NCBI GenBank assembly: GCA_021372355.1
Contig: JAJFUQ010000177.1
Location: 1-40,683 of the forward strand
Direction of reading: 5' to 3'
DNA: 40,683 nt
Source: Nocardiaceae bacterium
GTDB taxonomy: Bacteria; Actinomycetota; Actinomycetes; Mycobacteriales; Mycobacteriaceae
The notes beneath the pieces are model-generated. The model was given only the letters and a program-made list of their open reading frames with translations. It did not search any database and was not told where the DNA came from. Below, piece by piece: positions 16,615 to 22,553 of the stretch (position 1 is the stretch's first letter; the number at the start of each line of letters is the position of its first letter). The position numbers and the translations under genes are program-made.

Positions 16615-16649
16615 TGCGACCGCAAAGAAGCCGACCAGATCACCTCAAC
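16611..16649 (+). promoter_or_regulatory. 39-nt conserved leader or operator element, copy B
   Basis: The element begins GTAATGCGACCGCAAAGAAG and ends GACCAGATCACCTCAAC. It starts one base before the histidine kinase stop codon and points toward the EctA-like gene. A short direct repeat, CGACC-N10-CGACC, lies within it; copy A has TGACT-N10-TGACC at the same place. Confidence 0.65.
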
Positions 16650-16717
16650 ATCTCTGCGCCACTGTCGTAGGTGACCGAGTTCGTCGGCGAACGTAGCCGT
16701 AGTCGTGCGGAGAGCCC

Positions 16718-16798
16718 ATGAGGACAAAATTCCCCAGCGGAGCTAAAGACAAGATGGTTCCGACAAACCCAATTCAGAGCAAGATCGTCCGTGGTTAG
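16718..16798 (+). CDS. Leader ORF (26 aa) coupled to EctA-like 1
   Basis: The ATG at 16718 has GGAG five bases upstream. The 26-codon frame (MRTKFPSGAKDKMVPTNPIQ...) ends at a TAG at 16796-16798, overlapping the proposed GTG start of the EctA-like gene at 16791. Translation of this leader would deliver ribosomes to the start of that gene, which has no clear ribosome binding site of its own. The peptide resembles nothing I know. A similar arrangement precedes EctA-like 2. Confidence 0.4.
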   Translation: MRTKFPSGAKDKMVPTNPIQSKIVRG

Positions 16799-17312
16799 TG
16801 CGCGGGTGAGTGACTCCTCTCGCGTGATCTCCATCGCTGCCCCTACGCTTGCAACTCAGGCAGCGATATGGCGTCTTGCTCACGAAACCGATAACTCGAA
16901 CGCATACCTGCTCTGGTGCACCGACTACTTCGACCAGTCATTAATTGCGTGGATCAACGGTCAACTGGCTGGTTTCGTTGTCGCCGGCGAGCTTCGATCC
17001 GGATCTGACACCGCCAGAATCGTCGATATCGCTGTCTCAGCCAGCTTTCGGAGATCGTTTATCGTCCCCCCGCTACTCGACCAACTCGTCACGAAGCTGG
17101 TCGGGCGCGGAATTTCATATGTTGAGTCGGTGCTCAAATCGACTGACTCGGACCTGCGGACCGACCTGCAGTCTCTCGCTGACAGGTGGCAAGCCGCAGT
17201 CGATATTTCGGACAGTCAGGACCCCAACGCTCCCGCGACGACCGCGTTCAAGGTGGGTCCTCTCCGTCGTCGGTCGAGCGAGGTCCTCACTCGACCGACG
17301 GAGTTACCGTGA
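16791..17312 (+). CDS. EctA-like GNAT-fold protein, degenerate (EctA-like 1)
   Basis: The 173-aa protein resembles diaminobutyrate acetyltransferase EctA. It has IWRLAHETDNSNAYLLWCTD where EctA at 18199 has MWRIANDAASLDLNSSYAYL, and it ends with a KVGPL motif matching IGPF of EctA. The acetyl-CoA loop RGRGIG of EctA is replaced by FRRSFI, and the LDLNS segment is shortened, so acetyltransferase activity is unlikely. It shares the YLLWC-DY block with EctA-like 2 at 29790 more than with true EctA, suggesting a subfamily. Copy B of the 39-nt element and a coupled 26-aa leader ORF lie upstream. The start may be GTG 16791 or GTG 16806. A regulatory or partner role for EctA is inference. Confidence 0.6.
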   Translation: MVSARVSDSSRVISIAAPTLATQAAIWRLAHETDNSNAYLLWCTDYFDQSLIAWINGQLAGFVVAGELRSGSDTARIVDIAVSASFRRSFIVPPLLDQLVTKLVGRGISYVESVLKSTDSDLRTDLQSLADRWQAAVDISDSQDPNAPATTAFKVGPLRRRSSEVLTRPTELP

Positions 17313-17325
17313 GAATCTGCTACGC

Positions 17326-17339
17326 CACCTTTCGAGGTG
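17326..17339. terminator. UUCG-loop hairpin between convergent genes
   Basis: CACCT-TTCG-AGGTG is a 5-bp stem with a stabilising UUCG tetraloop, between the EctA-like 1 stop (17312) and the stop of the minus-strand gene at 17343. Confidence 0.55.
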
Positions 17340-17342
17340 CAG

Positions 17343-17936
17343 TCAGTGGCTGTCCAACGCGAACGGCGCAAGCTGAGCACAGTTGGTCCGAGTGAGGCGC
17401 ACGCTTGACCTCACCGCTTCCAGCGGCGACTGGCGCTGATCCAGTGCAAACGTCAGGGCGTAGTACGTCACGAACAGCAGGATGACCTCGGCGAACAATG
17501 TCAGTAGAATCGTCACAAGCGCAAGGATTCTCAACCCGATCCCGCCGCCCTCTGTTAACCGACCGGCGATCCCCGCGCCGATCAGTACCGGGAGCAGCGC
17601 GATAATCCAGACGAGCACCGCCGTTGCCCGAGCACGCAGCTGTGCACCCCCCAAGAACTCACCGAGGGTCGGTGTTCGGCCGGCGACCTCGTGGATCGCC
17701 CCCTGCGTCACGACGATCCACGAAACGGGTCCCCAGACGAAGGTCACCTGCACAAAACTCTCCACCCAGGACGTCACTCGAGTCAGACCCTGAGTAATCG
17801 ACAAGTCGAACCACAGCGTGCAAATAACCCACCGTGGCGCGTTGTCCTTGAACCTTGTCCAGCCGTACTTGAAGGCTGCGCGCAACTCGACCTGCGGGCC
17901 GCCAGGCGGAGATGAAGCCAACGAACTGTCGGTCAT
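17343..17936 (-). CDS. Integral membrane protein of unknown function
   Basis: The 197-aa protein has about four hydrophobic segments, including FVWGPVSWIVVTQGAIHEVA, AVLVWIIALLPVLIGAGIAG and ILALVTILLTLFAEVILLFV. The segment YYALTFALDQRQSPLEAVRSSV followed by TRTNC resembles the conserved part of actinobacterial membrane proteins related to glycerophosphodiesterase-type membrane domains. In that group one or two more helices usually follow, but here the frame stops soon after, so the gene may be 3' truncated. It is convergent with EctA-like 1 and divergent from ectA. Confidence 0.6.
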   Translation of the reverse strand: MTDSSLASSPPGGPQVELRAAFKYGWTRFKDNAPRWVICTLWFDLSITQGLTRVTSWVESFVQVTFVWGPVSWIVVTQGAIHEVAGRTPTLGEFLGGAQLRARATAVLVWIIALLPVLIGAGIAGRLTEGGGIGLRILALVTILLTLFAEVILLFVTYYALTFALDQRQSPLEAVRSSVRLTRTNCAQLAPFALDSH

Positions 17937-18115
17937 CGATCGTTCATGTCAGCGCGGAACGTCACGCAGCAACCTTCACACTACGTTGATCTCGCTGGGC
18001 CCGGGAATACCCCAGGTCAGCGCCGCGACGACGGAAATGCAAAGACATTAAGCAACTGTCGGCGCACTTGATGCACTGCAGCGGCGACCGCCTCAAAGAA
18101 AGCGACTGCGCATCG

Positions 18116-18154
18116 TCATGAGGCCGCAAAGAAACCACCCGGTCGATCGAAATA
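18116..18154 (+). promoter_or_regulatory. 39-nt conserved leader or operator element, copy C, before ectA
   Basis: The element begins GTCATGAGGCCGCAAAGAAA and continues CCACCCGGTC. It keeps the GT-AT start, the invariant GCAAAGAA and the CC-G-TC block of copies A and B but diverges after that. It ends 44 nt before the ectA ATG, similar to the 48 nt at copy A. Confidence 0.55.
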
Positions 18155-18198
18155 CGGACGATGAAGTCTGGTTGGCAATGCGAAAACCAGAAGGAATC

Positions 18199-18708
18199 AT
18201 GGACCCTGACCAACCGACAGTGATTTCAGCAGATGTCGTCATTGCGGCTCCCACAGCCTCCGATGGCAAACGCATGTGGCGAATCGCCAACGACGCGGCA
18301 TCACTCGATCTCAACTCCTCCTACGCGTATCTGCTGTGGTCCAGCCACTTCAGCGCGACATCGGCCGTCGCTAAGGTCGGCGACCAAGTGATCGGTTTTG
18401 CGACCGGATTCATTCCGCCGGATCAGCCCGACTCGCTCATGATCTGGCAGATCGCCGTTGACGAACAGTTTCGAGGAAGAGGTATTGGGCTGGCGCTTCT
18501 TGACTCAGTGTTGAAACGCAACAGGCACCGAACGCAGTGGCTCAAGGCGACCGTGGGGCGCTCCAACACCGCGTCCGCGGCGTTGTTCACCGCCTTCGCC
18601 GACCAGCACCTCGCGATTCTTTCGCGAACGTTGATCTTTTCGACCGCGGACTTCCCCGATTCGCATGAGCCAGAAGAGCTTTATGTCATCGGCCCCTTCA
18701 ATGATTGA
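18199..18708 (+). CDS. ectA: L-2,4-diaminobutyrate acetyltransferase EctA
   Basis: EctA transfers an acetyl group from acetyl-CoA to diaminobutyrate, the middle step of ectoine synthesis. The 169-aa protein has the family block LDLNSSYAYLLWSSHF, the IWQIAVDEQFRGRGIGLALL acetyl-CoA motif with intact RGxG, and TVGRSNTASAALF. I choose the ATG at 18199 (MDPDQPTVIS), which has AAGGA just upstream and gives a normal family length; the open frame to 18118 overlaps the conserved element. It leads the cluster ectA-ectC-ectD-ectB, with ectC 18 bases downstream. Confidence 0.92.
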   Translation: MDPDQPTVISADVVIAAPTASDGKRMWRIANDAASLDLNSSYAYLLWSSHFSATSAVAKVGDQVIGFATGFIPPDQPDSLMIWQIAVDEQFRGRGIGLALLDSVLKRNRHRTQWLKATVGRSNTASAALFTAFADQHLAILSRTLIFSTADFPDSHEPEELYVIGPFND

Positions 18709-18726
18709 AAGGAAGCGCAACCAGCG

Positions 18727-19134
18727 ATGATCGTGCGCTCGATCGATCAAATCTCCGGCACGGACAGGACCGTCAAGGCCAAAACATGGGAAAGCCGACG
18801 GCTGATCCTGGCCCGCGACCGTGTTGGATTCTCACTGCACGACACAGTTCTCTACGCCGGAACGACGACGGATATGTGGTACGCGAACCACGTCGAAGCG
18901 GTCTACTGCGTCGCGGGGTCCGGGCAACTCATCAACAAGGAAACAGGCGAGACCTACGACATTGCGCCCGGGACGATGTACCTGCTCAACGGCAATGAAC
19001 GGCACACCTTGACCTGTCACACCGACCTCAACATGGTGTGTGTTTTCAACCCTCCGCTCGCCGGCCCCGAAACCCACGATGCGAACGGCACGTATCCGTT
19101 GATGACTGAGTCGGTCAGCGAGGTCGCGAGCTGA
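18727..19134 (+). CDS. ectC: Ectoine synthase EctC
   Basis: EctC cyclises N-gamma-acetyl-diaminobutyrate to ectoine. The 135-aa protein is a small cupin and starts [20 protein letters not shown], a typical EctC N-terminus. The metal and substrate region includes [19 protein letters not shown] and the NERHTL segment. AAAGGA precedes the ATG. The stop overlaps the ectD start as TGATG. The gene directly follows ectA; the usual ectB between them has been moved to the end of the cluster. Confidence 0.95.
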   Translation: MIVRSIDQISGTDRTVKAKTWESRRLILARDRVGFSLHDTVLYAGTTTDMWYANHVEAVYCVAGSGQLINKETGETYDIAPGTMYLLNGNERHTLTCHTDLNMVCVFNPPLAGPETHDANGTYPLMTESVSEVAS

Positions 19135-20033
19135 TGCTGACGACGACGGCTGATCGATACCCGACCAGGGTCCCCGTCCCAAAGCCATCAACCCCACGAA
19201 CCGACCCAACAGTTTGGGGTTCGCAGCCGGGCCCGCTCGACCGACGCACGCTGATCCGGCATAGCACCACTGGGTACTCGGTCCATCAGAACCTGTTCAG
19301 TGCGGACGAGCTCAGCAGTTACGCCGCCGCCGCCCGGGGGCTGATCGACAAACCTCTCCTGCGGCACGACCCGCGAGTCATCCGTGAAAAGTCATCGCTG
19401 CAGGTCCGTTCGATCTTCGAACCTCACAAGCTGGACGAGTCGATTGCGCACCTCGTTCGGGATCCCCGGCTCCTCGATCGTGCCCGACAGATACTGGGTT
19501 CCGAGGTCTATGTGCACCAATGCCGAGTGAACTACATGCCCGGATTCACCGGGCAGGGATTCTATTGGCACTCCGATTTCGAGACCTGGCATGCCGAAGA
19601 TGGCATGCCTGCGCCTCGCGCGGTCTCGGCATCTATCGCTCTCACCGAGAACTTCCCCTACAACGGCAGCCTGATGGTCATGCCGGGCTCACATCGGACG
19701 TTCGTCCCATGCGTCGGCTCCACCCCCGCCGACAACTTCCGCCAATCCCTTCGAGAACAGACCATCGGCGTGCCCTATCCAGGCTCCATCGCCGCGTTGG
19801 CCAGTGAATGCGGAATTGATCAGTTCATCGGACCTGCTGGTTCGGTGCTCTTCTTCGACTCGAATCTCATGCACGGATCGGGGAACAACATCACCCCATT
19901 CCCCCGCTCGAACATCTTCATCGTCTTCAACAGCATCGAGAACCTGCTCGTCGAGCCATTCGCAGCGCCAAGGCCGCGGCCCAACTTCATTGCCAACCGC
20001 GACTTCCGCCCACTCACGTCCATCGACAGCTGA
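19134..20033 (+). CDS. ectD: Ectoine hydroxylase EctD
   Basis: EctD is an Fe(II)/2-oxoglutarate dioxygenase that converts ectoine to 5-hydroxyectoine. The 299-aa protein carries the EctD signature around YWHSDFETWHAEDGMP with the facial-triad His and Asp. The third ligand is in LMHGSGNN, and the oxoglutarate-binding Arg is within FPRSNIF. Length and motifs are normal. It is coupled to ectC through TGATG and is followed 18 bases later by ectB. Its presence shows that the strain can make hydroxyectoine. Confidence 0.95.
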   Translation: MLTTTADRYPTRVPVPKPSTPRTDPTVWGSQPGPLDRRTLIRHSTTGYSVHQNLFSADELSSYAAAARGLIDKPLLRHDPRVIREKSSLQVRSIFEPHKLDESIAHLVRDPRLLDRARQILGSEVYVHQCRVNYMPGFTGQGFYWHSDFETWHAEDGMPAPRAVSASIALTENFPYNGSLMVMPGSHRTFVPCVGSTPADNFRQSLREQTIGVPYPGSIAALASECGIDQFIGPAGSVLFFDSNLMHGSGNNITPFPRSNIFIVFNSIENLLVEPFAAPRPRPNFIANRDFRPLTSIDS

Positions 20034-20051
20034 ACGAGGATCGATAACCCG

Positions 20052-21323
20052 ATGTCCACTGCAATTGTTGAACCCACGATCTTCGAATCGCTCGAGTCTC
20101 AAGTCCGTAGCTACTGCCGCAACTGGCCGGCTGTGTTCGAGACAGCGCAAGGCTCGTGGATCACCGACACAAACGGCCAAAAGTATCTCGATTTCTTCGC
20201 GGGCGCCGGGGCTCTCAACTATGGCCATAACAACCCGATGCTGAAGAAGGCGTTGCTCGACTACCTGTCGGCCGACGGCATCACCCACTCGCTCGACATG
20301 TCGACAGTGGCGAAACAGGACTTCCTCGTCGCGTTTGAACAGAACATCCTGAAACCTCGCGGGCTCGAGTACAAGGTTCAGTTCCCCGGCCCGACGGGAA
20401 CGAACGCCGTCGAGTCCGCGCTCAAACTCGCGCGCAAAGTAACCGGCCGTGAATCCGTTATCAGCTTCACCAACGCCTTCCACGGCATGACCTTGGGCTC
20501 ACTCGCGGTCACCGGCAACTCCATGAAGCGCGCCGGCGCCGGCGTTCCGCTCGTTCATGCGACGCCGATGCCGTACGACAACTACTTCGGCGGGACCATG
20601 GTGGACTTCCACTGGTTCGAGAGGGTCCTCGACGATTCCGGGTCGGGACTGAATCAGCCCGCCGCGGTGATCGTCGAAACCGTACAAGGCGAGGGCGGAG
20701 TCAACGTCGCACGACCGGAATGGCTCCGCGGCCTCGCGGACCTGTGCAAATCTCGCGGCATTCTGCTGATCGTCGACGACGTGCAGATGGGGTGCGGTCG
20801 CACGGGCCCATTCTTCTCGTTCGAGACCGCGGGGATCGAACCGGACATCGTGACGTTGTCCAAATCGATCAGCGGATACGGACTGCCCATGGCGCTGACA
20901 CTTTTCAAGCCCGAACTGGATGTCTGGTCGCCCGGTGAGCACAACGGAACTTTCCGCGGTCACAACCCCGCGTTCGTCACTGCACGCGTAGCGATTGAGG
21001 AGTATTGGAGCGATCGCGTATTCGAGACCTCCACGACGTCACGCGGCAACATGATCCACGGCGTCCTCGAGGGAATCGCAAACCGATTCGAAGGGCTGAC
21101 GGTGAGAGGCCGGGGATTCGTGCAGGGTCTTGCGTTCGAGACGCCGGCACACGCCGCGCGCGTCTGCCAGCTCGCGTTCGAGAACGGGCTTCTCGTCGAG
21201 ACCTCCGGACCCGATGACGAGGTCGTCAAACTTCTGCCGCCGTTGACGATCTTCGAGGATGAGCTTGTCCTCGGCCTCAGCATTCTGTCCGATGCCATTA
21301 GCGAGGTGGTTGATGCGGCGTGA
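20052..21323 (+). CDS. ectB: Diaminobutyrate-2-oxoglutarate transaminase EctB
   Basis: EctB makes L-2,4-diaminobutyrate from aspartate semialdehyde using glutamate as amino donor, the first committed step to ectoine. The 423-aa class III aminotransferase has LDFFAGAGALNYGHNNP near the N-terminus and FPGPTGTNAVESALKLAR. IVDDVQMGCGRTGPFFSFE precedes LSKSISGYGLPMAL, which holds the PLP lysine. The gene lies last in the cluster, after ectD, whereas ectA-ectB-ectC(-ectD) is the common order. No ask_ect aspartokinase gene follows. Confidence 0.95.
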   Translation: MSTAIVEPTIFESLESQVRSYCRNWPAVFETAQGSWITDTNGQKYLDFFAGAGALNYGHNNPMLKKALLDYLSADGITHSLDMSTVAKQDFLVAFEQNILKPRGLEYKVQFPGPTGTNAVESALKLARKVTGRESVISFTNAFHGMTLGSLAVTGNSMKRAGAGVPLVHATPMPYDNYFGGTMVDFHWFERVLDDSGSGLNQPAAVIVETVQGEGGVNVARPEWLRGLADLCKSRGILLIVDDVQMGCGRTGPFFSFETAGIEPDIVTLSKSISGYGLPMALTLFKPELDVWSPGEHNGTFRGHNPAFVTARVAIEEYWSDRVFETSTTSRGNMIHGVLEGIANRFEGLTVRGRGFVQGLAFETPAHAARVCQLAFENGLLVETSGPDDEVVKLLPPLTIFEDELVLGLSILSDAISEVVDAA

Positions 21324-21489
21324 CACATCCGCGCAGACAGCGCTGCGATTGAGCCAGATCGCTGTAGTTGTGGCGGCAGCATTCAGCGCCTTGAGCGTCT
21401 GGAGTTGGAGGAACTCTCGCGGTGCTTCGTGCTGCCAGCGCCACGGAGTCGAACGTCAGAGATTGACGGCGCGGGCTTCTACACTCTGA
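21313..21489 (+). CDS. Possible small membrane protein (58 aa) after ectB
   Basis: The ATG at 21313 lies inside the end of ectB and opens a 58-codon frame, MRRDTSAQTALRLSQIAVVV..., with one hydrophobic helix (IAVVVAAAFSALSVW) and a basic cysteine-containing tail. There is no strong ribosome binding site, but overlap with ectB could allow coupled translation. No family recognised; it may be chance. Confidence 0.3.
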   Translation: MRRDTSAQTALRLSQIAVVVAAAFSALSVWSWRNSRGASCCQRHGVERQRLTARASTL

Positions 21490-21529
21490 CCGTCTGGCTG
21501 CGGCCGCGAATTGAGCACTGCGGACCCGC

Positions 21530-22069
21530 GTGACGTCGTCGATGATGACGTGCATGCTTGCGAACCAGTTCCGCCTCGACCTCGACACTGTGATCGCCAC
21601 CGTGCTGGTGACCACCGCGATGTACGCCGTTTACCTGTTGCTGTCTCGGGTGACCGGCTCGCGGGGGTTGAGCAACTACGCACCGTTTGATTTCGCGGCC
21701 TTCGTCGCGGTGGGAGCGATCATCGGTCGGACCGCGCTGCTCCAAGTTCCGACTCTGGGTGTCGGAGCGACGGCGCTCGTCACCCTGTTCGTTCTTCGTG
21801 CACTGTTGGGCGTCATCGCGATGACATCAGCCGGCGATCGATTCCTCAATGGCAGCCCGATTCTTCTCGGAATGGGCGGCGAGCTGGATCGGCAGGCGCT
21901 GCGACGGGCCCATGTCCACGAGCATGACGTCCGCCAGGCACTCCGCCGCGCAGGTGTCCAGCGGCTGGAGGACATGGAGTACCTCATTCTCGAACGAAAC
22001 GGAATGATCAGCGTCCTGCGTGGAGAGGTCGAGCCGTGGCTACTCGCGGACGTACGGTCACGCGAGTAG
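21530..22069 (+). CDS. DUF421 (YetF-like) membrane protein
   Basis: The 179-aa protein has two to three N-terminal helices (ATVLVTTAMYAVYLLLSRVT and the AAFVAVGAIIGRTALL region), then a cytoplasmic domain with the DUF421 pattern: GSPILLGMGGELDRQALRRA, then HDVRQALRRAGVQRLEDMEYLILERNG. The role of YetF-like proteins is unclear. The start may be GTG 21530 or ATG 21542; neither has a strong ribosome binding site. It is convergent with the NTF2-like gene. Confidence 0.8.
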   Translation: MTSSMMTCMLANQFRLDLDTVIATVLVTTAMYAVYLLLSRVTGSRGLSNYAPFDFAAFVAVGAIIGRTALLQVPTLGVGATALVTLFVLRALLGVIAMTSAGDRFLNGSPILLGMGGELDRQALRRAHVHEHDVRQALRRAGVQRLEDMEYLILERNGMISVLRGEVEPWLLADVRSRE

Positions 22070-22080
22070 CCACCGCTTTC

Positions 22081-22470
22081 TCAGCCGAAGAACGCGTCGA
22101 TCGCGTACTGGTCGGGCCGGTGGTAGGTCCGCACGATCTTTCCGTCGCGGATCTGGTGGGCAAGCGTCTCGACGCAGTCGAGGGTTCGGCCGTCGCGTTC
22201 GGCGCGCACACGCTGGACCTGGACGGCGCCCCATTCGCTGCCAAGAATGTCGATGAGTTCCAGCGTGAGAGTGCCGCCGCTCAACTCGTAGGATTTGGCG
22301 AGGAACCCGATGATGGCGTCGGGGCCGGTGTAGGTGCCGGCCACCGCCGACGTTCCGGGCAGGTCCCAGACGGCGTCGTCGGCGAAGCTTGCACCGACGG
22401 TCTCGAGGTCGCCGCGCCCGAAGGCTTCAACCATGGTGCGGGCGAGTGCGGCGTTGCTGGTGGCGGTCAT
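22081..22470 (-). CDS. SnoaL/NTF2-like protein
   Basis: The 129-aa protein begins MTATSNAALARTMVEAFGRG and has the NTF2-like pattern of a helix, then FADDAVWDLPGTSAVAGTYT, GPDAIIGFLAKSYE and QIRDGKIVRTYHRPDQYAID. This cone-shaped fold covers small enzymes and binding proteins, and the ligand cannot be told from sequence. A GAAGGAGA ribosome binding site lies just upstream. It lies directly beyond the LuxR-type regulator gene in reverse orientation to the DUF421 gene. Confidence 0.8.
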   Translation of the reverse strand: MTATSNAALARTMVEAFGRGDLETVGASFADDAVWDLPGTSAVAGTYTGPDAIIGFLAKSYELSGGTLTLELIDILGSEWGAVQVQRVRAERDGRTLDCVETLAHQIRDGKIVRTYHRPDQYAIDAFFG

Positions 22471-22535
22471 TTTTTGTCTCCTTCGAGGTGGTGAACCAAC
22501 ACCTTCAGCCTGCCCATCGGCGCGCGTGACGGGTA

Positions 22536-22551
22536 CCCGCCGTGCGGCGGG
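22536..22551 (-). terminator. Hairpin terminator of the large LuxR-type regulator gene
   Basis: CCCGCC-gtgc-GGCGGG is a perfect 6-bp GC stem three bases past the regulator stop codon at 22554. On the plus strand it is followed by TTTT, so it could also stop plus-strand transcription. Confidence 0.65.
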
Positions 22552-22553
22552 TT

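Noticed and set aside
14404..16649. Copies A and B as terminal repeats of a transposon carrying the two-component genes
   Set aside because: Copy C with the same core lies before ectA outside that segment, and no transposase or target duplication is present.
18088..18110. Second GCAAAGAA-like core (CTCAAAGAAAGCGACTG) just before copy C
   Set aside because: It matches only CAAAGAA and lacks the GT-AT start and the CC-G-TC block.
19689..20483. 264-aa minus-strand frame opposite ectD and ectB
   Set aside because: It is an antisense shadow of two clear genes in a high-GC region and matches nothing known.
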